Below are positions 18,543-27,613 of a stretch of DNA of 64,000 bases, piece after piece. The notes beneath the pieces are model-generated. The model saw only the letters and a list, made by a program, of their open reading frames with translations. It was not told where the DNA came from and searched no databases. The translations under genes were made by a program, and so were the position numbers. Each line of letters starts with the position of its first letter. Positions within the stretch are counted from its first letter, which is position 1. This stretch comes from Bacteroides sp. OF04-15BH (GTDB lineage: Bacteria; Bacteroidota; Bacteroidia; Bacteroidales; Bacteroidaceae). The DNA is taken from the NCBI RefSeq assembly GCF_003477995.1, contig NZ_QUEM01000016.1, positions 1 through 64,000 of the forward strand, written 5' to 3'.

Positions 18543-19615
18543 CGTTTCCGCTCCGCTTCGGTGATTACCATCATGCCGGCACGCAGCTGGCTCATGCTCT
18601 GCTCGTCTACCTCATCCAGATCTATCCGCACGGGGATGCGCTGCTGCACCTTCACAAAGTTACCGGCCGAATTGTCGGTCGGCACCAGAGAATACTTGGA
18701 GCCCGTAGCCTCGGATATGGCGGTGACATGCCCGCGGAACACCTTGCCGGGAATGCCGTCCACCTTGACACGGACAGGCTGCCCGATGTAGATATGGGCA
18801 ATCTGCGTTTCGCGGTAATTGGCGGTGATCCACTTGCCGGACTGGCGGACCAGATAAGACAAGGTCTGTCCGGCAGTGACATACTGACCGGGCTCCAGAG
18901 TACGCCGTCCCATGTAGCCGCTATAAGGAGCTGTCACCACGGTGTACGAAAGATTCAGATTGGCCAGATCCAGTGCCGCTTCGGCCCGCAGCACATTGGC
19001 CTCCACGCCCACCTTTTTATGAGTGGTTTCATCATATTGCGAATGGGCTGCCTCCTTCTGTTTGCGCAGCGCGTCATAACGGGCCTTCGCCGCTTCGTAA
19101 GTGGCTTTCATCTGCTCATATTGCTGGCGGGGCACAGACTCCTCCTGCAACAGACGCTCATAACGGCGGTAATCCTGCTCGGCCTGCCAGAGCTTGGCCT
19201 TGGCCTCGGCCAGATTGGCATCCTGCTCGTCAATGCGCGTCTGCGAAGTACGGATGCCGGAAGCCAGCACCTGTCCCGCCCCCTTGGCATCCAGCAAAGC
19301 GGCCTGCGCCTCTTTCTGCCGGATGAGATACTCGCGGTTGTCCAGAATGACCAGGGTATCTCCCTGATGCACATACTGATGCTCGCGGAAGCGGACTTCC
19401 TGCACATACCCGGACACCCGCACGTTTATCGGTGCGATATACTGGTCCACAAAAGCGTCGTTGGTAATCTCATAACTGATATAACGCCAAAAGTAATTGG
19501 CCGTCCAGGCCAGTCCGGAACCGGCAATGAGCAGACATACGATATTCAGAATGATGTTGCGGCGCTTTTTCTTTTTCAGGCGCTCATATCTGATTTGAAT
19601 GAATGACTTTGACAT
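18539..19615 (-). CDS. HlyD/EmrA-family membrane fusion protein
   Basis: 358 residues. A cytoplasmic basic start (RYERLKKKKRRN) precedes one TM helix (IILNIVCLLIAGSGLAWTANYF). The first half-lipoyl segment (INVRVSGYVQEVRFREHQYVHQGDTLVILD) is followed by a long alpha-helical hairpin (QAALLDAKGAG ... YDALRKQKEAAHSQYDE). The second half-lipoyl and beta-barrel segment is VVTAPYSGYMGRRTLEPGQYVTAGQ. This is the periplasmic adaptor linking the MFS permease to the TolC-like channel. It overlaps the permease gene by 4 bp and lies 26 bp after the outer membrane channel gene. Confidence 0.92.
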   Translation of the reverse strand: MSKSFIQIRYERLKKKKRRNIILNIVCLLIAGSGLAWTANYFWRYISYEITNDAFVDQYIAPINVRVSGYVQEVRFREHQYVHQGDTLVILDNREYLIRQKEAQAALLDAKGAGQVLASGIRTSQTRIDEQDANLAEAKAKLWQAEQDYRRYERLLQEESVPRQQYEQMKATYEAAKARYDALRKQKEAAHSQYDETTHKKVGVEANVLRAEAALDLANLNLSYTVVTAPYSGYMGRRTLEPGQYVTAGQTLSYLVRQSGKWITANYRETQIAHIYIGQPVRVKVDGIPGKVFRGHVTAISEATGSKYSLVPTDNSAGNFVKVQQRIPVRIDLDEVDEQSMSQLRAGMMVITEAERKR

Positions 19616-19641
19616 ATTCTTAGATACTATGGAATTCTTGA

Positions 19642-20958
19642 CTATAAATTACCGGTTACCCGTTGCAGTTCATAATAGGTATAAAGCACCCGGGTGCGCG
19701 CCGTAGTGAGCTGCAGCTCGGCATTCAGCCGCAAATTGTCGGCATCGAGCAGGTCCGTAAGAATGGCCAGCTGATTCAGATAGCGGTTGTTCATGATGCG
19801 GTAGTTCTCTTCGGCCTGACGCACGGAGAACTTCAGAGCCTCCACCCGGTCCAGCGCTTCGCGGTGTTTCAACAAAGCCTTCTGAACGGTCATGCGGATC
19901 TGCTGCCGGGTCTGGTCGGTGGTGTTCTGCAACAGCGACACCTGCTGCCGGGCCTCGTTCAGGCGATGCCGGTTCTGATAAAGCGAAGAAAGGGAATAGG
20001 TGAAGGTGAGCCCCACATTCCAACTGTTGTTATACAGGTCGGCCATGGTGCGGGTGATCGGACGCGCCAAGGTGTTGGAGGCATAAAGCGACAGGCGGGG
20101 CATCTGCTCGGCCTGAGTGAGGCGAATCTGATTCCGGGCCATCTCGGTCTGTTTCTGCAAGAGCAGCATCGACGGCTCTGCCTCATAGGCACGGTCTACA
20201 TATTCCGAATAAGTGGCCACCGGACAATCCTGACTCAAAAGGGTGGTATCGGGGACCAGAAGCAGACTTTCGTCCAAACCGAGCAGAATGTCGAGCTGTT
20301 GTGACACCAGACGGATATTGTTCTGAGTCTCGGAAAGCGAAAGACGGTTATCGGTCAGCTGCATTTCGCTGCGCAGCACATCGTTGTTGGTAATCACTCC
20401 CTCTTCGCACAGGCGACGGATATTCCGCAGGCGCTGTTCCGACTCTTCGATGTTGCGCTGCAACACACGGCATTGCTTGTAAAGGCTGAACAAATCCAGA
20501 TATTGCTCCAGCAATGCCAGTTTGATGTCTGCCTGGTCGGCAGCCGTCTGCAGCACGGCAAGCTCCTGGGCCAGATCGGCCTGACGGATGGCATACCGGA
20601 TGCGTCCCCCCTGATAAACAGGCTGCGAAAAATCAAACGCATAACTCTGTTGCCAGTCGGGCGATTCGGGACGGGTAGGATCGCTCAATCCATGCTGCCA
20701 GACAATCGGCTGCCCCAAATAGCCTCCTTTCAGACCGACAGTCATTTCGGGCAAACGGGCCGTGCGGGCCGTACGGGCTTTCTCCTGGGCAATCTCTTCC
20801 TTCAACCGGTCGGCCGCCAGACGAAGATGCTCCCGGCTGCCCCGCTCAAACAGCTGTGGCAGGGAGAGAAAAAGACTGTCGTTTTGGGCTTTGACTCCTG
20901 CGGAAGTTGCCATAAACCCTCCCAGCAGACAAAGAAATTTAATAGGTCTCCAACGCAT
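19642..20958 (-). CDS. TolC-family outer membrane efflux protein
   Basis: 438 residues with a signal peptide (FLCLLGGFMATSAGVKAQ). Two repeated OEP halves of long amphipathic helices are visible (LKEEIAQEKARTARTARLPEMTVGLKGGYLG and TEMARNQIRLTQAEQMPRLSLYASN). The second half ends in VRQAEENYRIMNNRYLNQLAILTDLLDADNLRLNAELQ, a canonical TolC-family pattern. It forms the outer membrane exit duct of the pump. Its start overlaps the marR end by 20 bp. Confidence 0.93.
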   Translation of the reverse strand: MRWRPIKFLCLLGGFMATSAGVKAQNDSLFLSLPQLFERGSREHLRLAADRLKEEIAQEKARTARTARLPEMTVGLKGGYLGQPIVWQHGLSDPTRPESPDWQQSYAFDFSQPVYQGGRIRYAIRQADLAQELAVLQTAADQADIKLALLEQYLDLFSLYKQCRVLQRNIEESEQRLRNIRRLCEEGVITNNDVLRSEMQLTDNRLSLSETQNNIRLVSQQLDILLGLDESLLLVPDTTLLSQDCPVATYSEYVDRAYEAEPSMLLLQKQTEMARNQIRLTQAEQMPRLSLYASNTLARPITRTMADLYNNSWNVGLTFTYSLSSLYQNRHRLNEARQQVSLLQNTTDQTRQQIRMTVQKALLKHREALDRVEALKFSVRQAEENYRIMNNRYLNQLAILTDLLDADNLRLNAELQLTTARTRVLYTYYELQRVTGNL

Positions 20959-21385
20959 GTTGCACCTCCTTCAACAGATTCTCTATTTGTTTCAGTTTCT
21001 CTTCGCCAATCAGCAAATCCAGTCGCTGATAATACTCTTGCAGTTTCGGCACCATACACCGACGGAAGCGCTCTCCCTCTTCGGTCAGAAAAACCAGTTT
21101 GTTACGCCGGTCACGGGTATCTTCCCGGCGGCAGACATAACCCTTACGCTCCAGATTCAGCATCAGGTTGGTCAGGCAGGCCTTGTCCTTTGCCGTACGC
21201 TCTGCCAAAATCTGCTGGCTGATTCCCTGTTCATACCACAGACAACTCATTATCTGCAACATCTCAAAAGTAATGTCAGCACCAATATTCTTCAAAAAAC
21301 GCTGCATAGCCTGACGCGACGCCATACGGGTACGGATCAGCTGGCGCAGACACTCACGCGAAGTGTTGTTCACTTTTTCTTGCAT
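20939..21385 (-). CDS. MarR-family transcriptional regulator
   Basis: A 148-residue winged-helix regulator. The HTH (TFEMLQIMSCLWYEQGISQQILAERTAKDKACLTNLMLNLERKGYVCR) and the wing with D-x-R-D (REDTRDRRNKLVFLTEEGE) are classic MarR features. It is the first gene of the efflux operon and probably represses it until a drug-like ligand binds. I start it at the ATG at 21385, since the -7 box TACCTTTG occupies 21413-21420 and a start further upstream would be in the promoter. A 24-bp palindrome lies just upstream. Confidence 0.92.
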   Translation of the reverse strand: MQEKVNNTSRECLRQLIRTRMASRQAMQRFLKNIGADITFEMLQIMSCLWYEQGISQQILAERTAKDKACLTNLMLNLERKGYVCRREDTRDRRNKLVFLTEEGERFRRCMVPKLQEYYQRLDLLIGEEKLKQIENLLKEVQHALETY

Positions 21386-21412
21386 CCGATGTGGTTTTAA
21401 ATTTTCAAGGTG

Positions 21413-21457
21413 CAAAGGTAAGGCTTTCTTTTTAATTAGTAAAACATTTGACTAATT
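21413..21457 (-). promoter_or_regulatory. MarR operon promoter and palindromic operator
   Basis: The -7 box TACCTTTG (21420-21413, - strand) lies 27 bp before the marR ATG. A perfect inverted repeat AATTAGT-N10-ACTAATT (21434-21457) overlaps the expected -33 position (TTTA at 21443-21440, 19-bp spacing). Such placement is typical of a self-repressing MarR operator. Confidence 0.75.
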
Positions 21458-21472
21458 TTCCATCAAACAATT

Positions 21473-21514
21473 CATCCCGCCTTTCCTTATTAAATATACA
21501 GGAAAAGCGGGATG
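21473..21514 (-). terminator. Likely terminator of the aldolase gene
   Basis: An 8-bp GC-rich stem CATCCCGC/GCGGGATG (21473-21480, 21507-21514) continues into a second paired stretch CTTTCCT/AGGAAAAG with one bulge. It lies just after the - strand stop at 21519. The T-tract is weak, so termination is probable but not certain. Confidence 0.55.
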
Positions 21515-21518
21515 ATTC

Positions 21519-22544
21519 TTATAAGAGGGAAATCAGGGTATCTACATCTTCCTCACGCGTAGCCCAGCTGGTCACAAAACGGACCACCGTCTCCGTCTCA
21601 CCGCGGGGGCCCCACAATTCAAAGGTGGCCTGCGCTGACAATCGGTCGATCACCTCGTTGGGCAGGAACACAAACTGCTGGTTGGTCGGAGAATCCAGGA
21701 ATAGCCGATAGCCTTTGGCACGAAAGGCTTCTTTCAGTTTCAAGGCCAAACGCACGGCATGCGCTCCGATGCGCTGATAGAGTCCGTCGGCAAACAGAGC
21801 CTCGAACTGCAATCCCAACAAACGGCCTTTTGCCAATAAGGCTCCGTGCTGCTTGATGAGCGGATAGAAATGAGGCAGTCGGCCCGGATGAGCTGCCACG
21901 ACAGCTTCGCCAAACAAAGCACCGACTTTCGTACCTCCTATATAAAAGACATCGCACAGACGGGCCACATCGGCCAATGTCACGTCAGTAGAAGGAGCCG
22001 ACAGGGCATATCCCAAACGGGCTCCATCGAGATAAAGCGGAATGCCGGCCTTGCGGCACACTCCGCTCAAAGCCTCCAGTTCCGAAAGGCTATACAGAGT
22101 ACCCAGCTCGGTAGGATGAGAGATATAGACCATTCCCGGTGCCACCATGTGTTCATAAGTCTCATCCCGATAAAAATCGCGGATGAAAGCCTCAACCTCC
22201 GAAGCCAGCAGCTTTCCGTCATGCTGGGGCAGCGCCAACACCTTATGACCGGTGGCCTCGATGGCTCCCGACTCGTGAGTATTGATATGTGCTGTTTCCG
22301 TAGCCAGCACCCCCTCATGGCGGCGCAACAGTCCGTCAATGACCGTAGCATTGGTCTGTGTACCTCCTACCAGCAGATATACGGCAGCTTCCGGAGCCTG
22401 ACATGCCTCACGGATCAGTTCCTTGGCATGCACACTGTAATCATCCAGACCATATCCCACAGTCTGTTCCAAATTGGTCTCTACCAGACGACGCATCACT
22501 TCGGGATGCGCTCCTTCCATATAATCAGAATTAAAATGTATCAT
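21519..22544 (-). CDS. ltaE: Low-specificity L-threonine aldolase (PLP enzyme)
   Basis: A 341-residue PLP-dependent aldolase of the beta-eliminating lyase family that cleaves threonine or allo-threonine to glycine and acetaldehyde. FNSDYMEGAHPEVM opens the protein. VGGTQTNATVIDGLL, HINTHESGAIEATGHKV and the Asp of LYLDGARLGYAL line the PLP site. The Schiff-base lysine is in IGGTKVGALFGEA. Length fits the family. It is monocistronic: it has its own -7 box at 22572-22579, divergent from the acyltransferase gene. Confidence 0.9.
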   Translation of the reverse strand: MIHFNSDYMEGAHPEVMRRLVETNLEQTVGYGLDDYSVHAKELIREACQAPEAAVYLLVGGTQTNATVIDGLLRRHEGVLATETAHINTHESGAIEATGHKVLALPQHDGKLLASEVEAFIRDFYRDETYEHMVAPGMVYISHPTELGTLYSLSELEALSGVCRKAGIPLYLDGARLGYALSAPSTDVTLADVARLCDVFYIGGTKVGALFGEAVVAAHPGRLPHFYPLIKQHGALLAKGRLLGLQFEALFADGLYQRIGAHAVRLALKLKEAFRAKGYRLFLDSPTNQQFVFLPNEVIDRLSAQATFELWGPRGETETVVRFVTSWATREEDVDTLISLL

Positions 22545-22571
22545 TGTCTTTCCTTAGCTTTGAAGTCCGGA

Positions 22572-22579
22572 CAAAGTTA
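22572..22579 (-). promoter_or_regulatory. -7 box of the threonine aldolase gene
   Basis: On the - strand TAACTTTG (22579-22572) fits TAnnTTTG and lies 27 bp before the ATG. The -33 element is not clear. Confidence 0.6.
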
Positions 22580-22644
22580 CGGGTTTTCCCGGCTGAAACG
22601 GTAAAAATCTGAAAAAAAGAATTCATTTTTATTCCAATATGTTA

Positions 22645-22652
22645 TAACTTTG
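22645..22652 (+). promoter_or_regulatory. -7 box of the acyltransferase gene
   Basis: TAACTTTG at 22645-22652 fits TAnnTTTG. It overlaps an upstream in-frame TTG, which supports translation starting at the ATG at 22707 instead. Confidence 0.6.
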
Positions 22653-22706
22653 CTTCTCAAGGCGACAAACCGCCCTGATTTCTATTTATCGCCAAATCTC
22701 TACATC

Positions 22707-23822
22707 ATGGTATCCCAACAGGCTCAAACCGGCAACGGCAGAATGATTTCTATGGATGTGCTCCGCGTGCTATCCATGTTTTTGATTGTAACAGGGCATT
22801 TCCTGTTTTATGGTGTACGCAACCATCCTACTCTGGGCACCTTTCATCCGGAATCAGTTTCCGAAACATGTACCTATCTCATTCTGCAACTGATTTATGT
22901 CTTTACCGTGACGGGAGTAAACTGCTTTGTCCTGATATCCGGTTATTTTCTCATTGAAAAGACCACTTTCCGGAGCGCGCTGCTGAAAATATGGGTGGAG
23001 ACTATTTTTTATTCTCTCCTCCTGTCCTTGATTTTCAGCTTCTGTGGCGGTGAAAAGATTCCGCCGACAACGTGGCTGGATCATCTCAGTCCCTTTCCCC
23101 GACGCGAATACTGGTTTATCACCCAATATATGGGACTGGCTCTTCTGGCTCCCTTTCTGGCTTATTTGGGCAAAAGCCTCAACCAAAAACAATACCTTTT
23201 TCTGCTGGGAGTGCTCCTGCTGCTGTTTTTCAAGATTCCCTTTGGCAGAAGCTTTACCACCGGCATGTCCATCAACTGGTTCATCCTTCTGTTTTTTGTC
23301 GGAGGGTATTTCCGGAAATTCGCCCTGCCTGACTGGCTGCGCACACGCACTGTCCTTTGCCTGACGGTTACCGCTGCGGGAATATATCTGTTCCATCTGG
23401 CTGAAAATCTGACCGACATCACCCAGCCACAGGGTGCCTTCACACTGAGATATACCGGCAACAACGCCCTGACTTTCCTGACTTCCATCTGTCTTTTTGC
23501 CTGCTTCACGGAAAAGAAAGAAATCTGCCAAGCAGGGCAATTCATCGGAAAACTGGCTCCTTACACTTTGGGCATCTATTTGTGCCATGAGCATAGTGCC
23601 GTACGGGATTTCCTCTGGAACAGACTGTTACCGGAAATCTGCCACCATCACCTTCTGCTGCCGGGACTGTTCTTCACCATTCTGGTATTTCTAAGCTGCA
23701 CCGGGATTGATTTTCTGCGAGAACAGCTTTTTAAACGGATAGGCATCAACCGGGCCATACAAAAACTGGGCGAAAAACTCCCCCAGCCTTTTGGTCCGAA
23801 AAAAGAAATACGGAACCAATAA
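22707..23822 (+). CDS. Acyltransferase 3 family membrane protein
   Basis: 371 residues with about ten TM helices. It begins with RMISMDVLRVLSMFLIVTGHFLFYG, where the R..S.D.lR.......V..H pattern of acyltransferase family 3 (OatA/NodX type) gives the catalytic histidine. A later YLCHEHSAVRDFLW segment is usual in Bacteroidetes members. It likely O-acetylates a surface polysaccharide or another envelope sugar; the substrate cannot be told. The ATG at 22707 is chosen because the -7 box lies upstream at 22645. Confidence 0.85.
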   Translation: MVSQQAQTGNGRMISMDVLRVLSMFLIVTGHFLFYGVRNHPTLGTFHPESVSETCTYLILQLIYVFTVTGVNCFVLISGYFLIEKTTFRSALLKIWVETIFYSLLLSLIFSFCGGEKIPPTTWLDHLSPFPRREYWFITQYMGLALLAPFLAYLGKSLNQKQYLFLLGVLLLLFFKIPFGRSFTTGMSINWFILLFFVGGYFRKFALPDWLRTRTVLCLTVTAAGIYLFHLAENLTDITQPQGAFTLRYTGNNALTFLTSICLFACFTEKKEICQAGQFIGKLAPYTLGIYLCHEHSAVRDFLWNRLLPEICHHHLLLPGLFFTILVFLSCTGIDFLREQLFKRIGINRAIQKLGEKLPQPFGPKKEIRNQ

Positions 23823-23835
23823 AAATATCCATGCA

Positions 23836-24162
23836 ATGAAAAAAATTAAAATAACAGTCATGAGAAAAGCCTGCTATCCGGATTTAATGGAGAAATATGA
23901 AAATCCGATAGAACATGCCTGCGATATAGAGGAAGGACAGGTCTTTATCTCTGAAGACGGAAACAAGCCGCTGGGACTTTGCGAAAGTGCCTGGCAAAGC
24001 ATGCTGCCCTTTGTCTGGACGCTGGCCCACGGAGGCTGCAATTTTTACGACGGCTGGATGAAAAACAAATATTCGGCCATGATTTCCTGCAACGACGGGT
24101 TCCGCCCCGTGAGCTTTCTGCTCGAAACCATCGAAGATTCCATTTCTCAAAATCAAGAATAA
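23836..24162 (+). CDS. TIGR04076-family small protein
   Basis: A 108-residue protein starting MKKIKITVMRKACYPDLME. The motifs EEGQVFISE, GLCESAWQSMLPFVWTLAHGG and MISCNDGFRPVSFLLE match the TIGR04076 family, which is widespread in anaerobes and of unknown function. Conserved cysteines in the family suggest metal or redox chemistry. It lies 13 bp after the acyltransferase gene and 5 bp before the RNA methyltransferase gene, so it is co-transcribed. Confidence 0.75.
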   Translation: MKKIKITVMRKACYPDLMEKYENPIEHACDIEEGQVFISEDGNKPLGLCESAWQSMLPFVWTLAHGGCNFYDGWMKNKYSAMISCNDGFRPVSFLLETIEDSISQNQE

Positions 24163-24167
24163 CCGAC

Positions 24168-24965
24168 ATGCCAATCCTAGAAATCCAAACACTGGACCAC
24201 CCCGGAGTGGAAATATTCAGTACGCTGACCGAAGCCCAGCTACGCAACCGGCTGGATCCCGAACGGGGGATCTTCATCGCCGAAAGCCCGAAAGTCATCC
24301 GGGTGGCGCTGGATGCAGGCTATCAGCCGCAAGCCCTGCTCTGTGAGGCCCGACATATTGAGGGAGACGCCGCTGACATTATCCGGCGTTGCGGTGACAT
24401 ACCCGTCTATACCGGACCACGCGAACTGCTGGCCCGCCTTACCGGATATACCCTGACCCGCGGAGTGCTTTGCGCCATGCATCGTCGTCCGCAGCCTTCT
24501 CTGGAAGAGATTTGCAGAAATGCCCGCCGAGTTGCCGTAATTCACGGAGTGGTGGATACGACCAATATCGGTGCCATATTCCGCTCGGCTGCCGCCTTGG
24601 GCATAGATGCCGTTCTGATTACACGGGATTCCTGCGACCCGCTGAACCGACGTGCCATACGGGTATCTATGGGAAGTGTGTTCCTCGTTCCCTGGAGCTG
24701 GACCGAGCGTCCTTTGGAAGACCTGCACCGACTGGGATTCCGCACGGCTGCTCTGGCCCTGACCGACCGTTCCATTCCATTGGATCATCCGGCACTGAAG
24801 GAAGAACCGCGTCTGGCCCTGATTCTAGGAACCGAAGGCGACGGACTCCCCCAACAAACTATAGAAGAAGCCGATTATGTGGTCCGCATTCCCATGGCCC
24901 ACGGAGTAGATTCCCTGAATGTGGCAGCAGCCTCTGCCGTAGCATTCTGGGAGCTAAACAAATAA
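24168..24965 (+). CDS. SpoU/TrmH-family RNA 2'-O-methyltransferase
   Basis: A 265-residue SPOUT methyltransferase. The N-terminal substrate-binding part (GIFIAESPKVIRVALDAGY) is followed by the three SpoU motifs: VVDTTNIGAIFRSAAALG, LILGTEGDGLP, and IPMAHGVDSLNVAAASAVAFW, which form the deep-trefoil-knot SAM site. It probably methylates rRNA or tRNA ribose; the exact position cannot be inferred. The start at 24168 gives the usual length; a start further upstream would overlap the TIGR04076 gene heavily. Confidence 0.9.
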   Translation: MPILEIQTLDHPGVEIFSTLTEAQLRNRLDPERGIFIAESPKVIRVALDAGYQPQALLCEARHIEGDAADIIRRCGDIPVYTGPRELLARLTGYTLTRGVLCAMHRRPQPSLEEICRNARRVAVIHGVVDTTNIGAIFRSAAALGIDAVLITRDSCDPLNRRAIRVSMGSVFLVPWSWTERPLEDLHRLGFRTAALALTDRSIPLDHPALKEEPRLALILGTEGDGLPQQTIEEADYVVRIPMAHGVDSLNVAAASAVAFWELNK

Positions 24966-24966
24966 A

Positions 24967-25002
24967 TTTACCCCCAAAGGATTTTTCTCCTTTGGGGGTA
25001 AA
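24967..25002. terminator. Convergent hairpin between methyltransferase and fucosidase genes
   Basis: A perfect 15-bp stem (24967-24981 with 24988-25002) with a TTTTTC loop lies between the convergent stops. Neither side has a long T-tract, but its position and stability support a bidirectional terminator. Confidence 0.75.
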
Positions 25003-25031
25003 TACACTATATATCCGTGATTCAACTCTTA

Positions 25032-26429
25032 TTATTTCACAGAGAAAATACTGAAATTCCGTATTTGCGGTTCAGCCGTACTTTGCTCTATAACCAGTCG
25101 GAATTCACGGGCCTCCGTTTCCGGAAAGGCTTCTATACGCTTATGGCCCACAGAAGAGCCTTTGGCAACCGTAATCCACTTCCCGTCTACCCGAGCTTCA
25201 ACCCGATAGGCCCGGATACGTTCTCCCTGAGTAATATCTTCCTGAATCAGGTAATAATTAACCGGTTGTGCTTTGTCCAGCTTCAAAGATACTTTCTGCT
25301 TTCCGGTTGCTGCCGTCTGTGCCAAAGGAGTTCCAAAACGACGGCGAATCTCCGCACCCCATTCTTTCAGACGCGCCACATCTCCCGAAGGAATAAGTCC
25401 CTGCGGATTAGGCGTCAGTCCCACCATCAGAGTAGCATTCCGACCTACAGACTTTTCATACATATCCATCAGATTTGCCAACGGATAGACAGCCCGGTCA
25501 TCATCACCCGGTTCCCAAAACCATTCATGGCGTCCGTTATATCCTCTCAAAGGAGTATCGGCCATGGCCGGCACCCAATACTTTCCCTCCGGATCGCCAT
25601 GGGCCAATAGTTTATTATGATCTATTGCTCCTTCTGTAGTATTACTATGGCTATACGGATATGGGAAGCTGGACCAGCAAGGATAACCCACCGTACCGCT
25701 TTCCGAACCACCCCAACGCAAATCAGCCCGGTTTACATTATGATAAAACAGGCAGTTGGGCTGATAACGGTTTACAATCGGTTCTACATCCGGCCCCAAT
25801 CCCTTCGGATCATCTGCTCCACCATCAAACCAGATCATGAACAGCTCTCCATAACGGGTACAGATTTCCTCAACCATCCTTTCACACAGACGTTTGTACC
25901 ATTGCTGACGGTTGCGTGCAAACTCCCCTTCGCCCTCAGCCTTGAAATTATGAATACCGAACAAAGAGTTCCAGCGAATACCGATATAGATGCCAGGCTG
26001 CACATCATATTTACGACACGAATTCACAAAATCACGCACGATATCCCCCTTGCCGTCGCGCCATTTCACCGCCTTCAGACAATAAGGATTCACATCACTC
26101 TGCCACAAACCGAAACCCGTTTCATGTGTAGCCGTCAGAATGGCAAACTTGGCACCGGCAGCCTTTGCCGCCAGAATCCACTGATCGGTATCCAGACTGT
26201 CCGGATGAAAAATATTATAGTCCTCCACAGGAGTGATGCGATTGTTGCCTTGCCCGTATACCTGACCATCGAAGACATGAAGGTCATAATGAAAAACCAC
26301 TCCCAGTTCCGCCTCATGCCATTTCAGCTGATGAGCAGCCGGAACAGGTCCCTCATGGTCTTTTGCCGCATTTGCAACCGGACAAGACATCCCCAACAGG
26401 AGTAAAAAGGTAAAAAGTATTTTCTTCAT
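25032..26429 (-). CDS. GH29 alpha-L-fucosidase, secreted
   Basis: 465 residues with a signal peptide (MKKILFTFLLLLGMSCPVANA). The GH29 TIM barrel is recognisable by WHEAELGVVFHYDLHVF near the start, FAILTATHETGFGLW and FMIWFDGGADDPKG, whose Asp is the expected nucleophile, and WVPAMADTPLRGYNG. The C-terminal ~100 residues are beta-rich (VSLKLDKAQPVNYYLIQEDITQGERI), a discoidin-like module. It would release fucose from host or dietary glycans in the periplasm or outside. The cysteine near the end of the signal region (GMSC) could alternatively be a lipobox. It stands alone, without a SusCD pair. Confidence 0.88.
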   Translation of the reverse strand: MKKILFTFLLLLGMSCPVANAAKDHEGPVPAAHQLKWHEAELGVVFHYDLHVFDGQVYGQGNNRITPVEDYNIFHPDSLDTDQWILAAKAAGAKFAILTATHETGFGLWQSDVNPYCLKAVKWRDGKGDIVRDFVNSCRKYDVQPGIYIGIRWNSLFGIHNFKAEGEGEFARNRQQWYKRLCERMVEEICTRYGELFMIWFDGGADDPKGLGPDVEPIVNRYQPNCLFYHNVNRADLRWGGSESGTVGYPCWSSFPYPYSHSNTTEGAIDHNKLLAHGDPEGKYWVPAMADTPLRGYNGRHEWFWEPGDDDRAVYPLANLMDMYEKSVGRNATLMVGLTPNPQGLIPSGDVARLKEWGAEIRRRFGTPLAQTAATGKQKVSLKLDKAQPVNYYLIQEDITQGERIRAYRVEARVDGKWITVAKGSSVGHKRIEAFPETEAREFRLVIEQSTAEPQIRNFSIFSVK

Positions 26430-26537
26430 ATTCAATAAGTATAAATTAATTAGGTATTGCATAACGACTTCTGAAGCGAAGATACACAAAAGTTTCAAAT
26501 AGTTCGGAACAAAAATCCATTTCCGAATTAAAATCCT

Positions 26538-26545
26538 TATATTTG
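26538..26545 (+). promoter_or_regulatory. -7 box of the alcohol dehydrogenase operon
   Basis: TATATTTG fits TAnnTTTG exactly and lies 22 bp before the ATG at 26568. Confidence 0.65.
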
Positions 26546-26567
26546 TATAGATTGAAATACAGCAATT

Positions 26568-27602
26568 ATGTTAGCATATACTTATATCGAACGGGGAAAG
26601 TTTGCCTGGACCGACAAACCGGTGCCACTGATTCAGGATCCGCGCGATGCGATTGTACGCATCACACTGAGCAGCATCTGTACCAGCGACCTGCACATCA
26701 AGCATGGCTCCGTGCCGCGTGCCGTGCCCGGCATCACCGTGGGCCACGAAATGGTGGGCATTATAGAGCAAACAGGCTCAGAAGTTACCTCTGTAAAGCC
26801 CGGCGACCGGGTTACCGTCAATGTGGAGACTTTTTGCGGAGAATGTTTTTTCTGCCGCAAAGGGTATGTAAACAACTGTCAGGACCCGAACGGCGGATGG
26901 GCCTTGGGCTGTCGTATCGACGGCGGACAAACTGAATTGGTACGGGTACCCTATGCCGATCAGGGACTGAACCGCATTCCCGATACCGTGAGCGACGAAC
27001 AGGCTCTTTTTGTAGGGGACATTCTGGCCACGGGATTCTGGGCTACCCGCATTTCTGAAATAACTCCCGAAGACACAGTCCTCCTGATTGGAGGCGGACC
27101 GACGGGCATCTGCACCTTGCTTTGCACCCGACTGAAAAAGCCGCACCGCATCATTCTCTGCGAAAAGTCAGAAGAACGCATCCGTTTTATCCGGGAGCAC
27201 TATCCCGAAGTGCTGGTTACCACTCCGGAACAATGTGTGGAATTTGTGCAACGCAACAGCGATCATGGCGGTGCGGATGTAGTCATCGAAGTAGCCGGCG
27301 CTCCCGACACGTTCCAGCTGGCCTGGCAATGCGCCCGCCCCAATGCTCTTGTCACGGTGGTGGCTCTGTATGACCAGCCTCAAGTTCTTCCGCTGCCCGA
27401 CATGTATGGCAAGAACCTGACCTTCAAGACCGGCGGTGTAGACGGATGCGACTGTGCCGAAATACTCCAGCTGATTGCTGAAGGAAAGATCGACACTACC
27501 CCACTGATTACCCACCGTTTTCCTTTGCAGGATATCGAAAAAGCCTATCACCTTTTTGAACATCATCTGGATGGTGTCATCAAAGTGGCAATAACCGTAT
27601 AA
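26568..27602 (+). CDS. Zinc-dependent medium-chain alcohol dehydrogenase
   Basis: A 344-residue MDR dehydrogenase. The catalytic zinc ligand C38 is in SSICTSDLH, with the GHE motif in GITVGHEMVG. The structural zinc loop has four cysteines in CGECFFCRKGYVNNC. The Rossmann motif is GGGPTGICTLL, followed by the acidic E in ILCEKSEERI, which favours NAD. GGVDGCDCAEILQLI and the terminal HHLDGVIKVAI match the iditol/threonine dehydrogenase-like branch. The substrate is uncertain. It is the first of three co-directional genes with the flavin reductase (11 bp gap) and ribokinase. Confidence 0.88.
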   Translation: MLAYTYIERGKFAWTDKPVPLIQDPRDAIVRITLSSICTSDLHIKHGSVPRAVPGITVGHEMVGIIEQTGSEVTSVKPGDRVTVNVETFCGECFFCRKGYVNNCQDPNGGWALGCRIDGGQTELVRVPYADQGLNRIPDTVSDEQALFVGDILATGFWATRISEITPEDTVLLIGGGPTGICTLLCTRLKKPHRIILCEKSEERIRFIREHYPEVLVTTPEQCVEFVQRNSDHGGADVVIEVAGAPDTFQLAWQCARPNALVTVVALYDQPQVLPLPDMYGKNLTFKTGGVDGCDCAEILQLIAEGKIDTTPLITHRFPLQDIEKAYHLFEHHLDGVIKVAITV

Positions 27603-27613
27603 AACTTAAGATT

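Noticed and set aside
16902..18791. 629-residue + strand frame opposite the MFS gene
   Set aside because: It is rich in His, Gln and Arg with low complexity, typical of an antisense shadow; the - strand holds a clear 14-TM permease.
18728..19606. 292-residue + strand frame opposite the HlyD-like gene
   Set aside because: The opposite strand has a complete membrane fusion protein with all expected segments.
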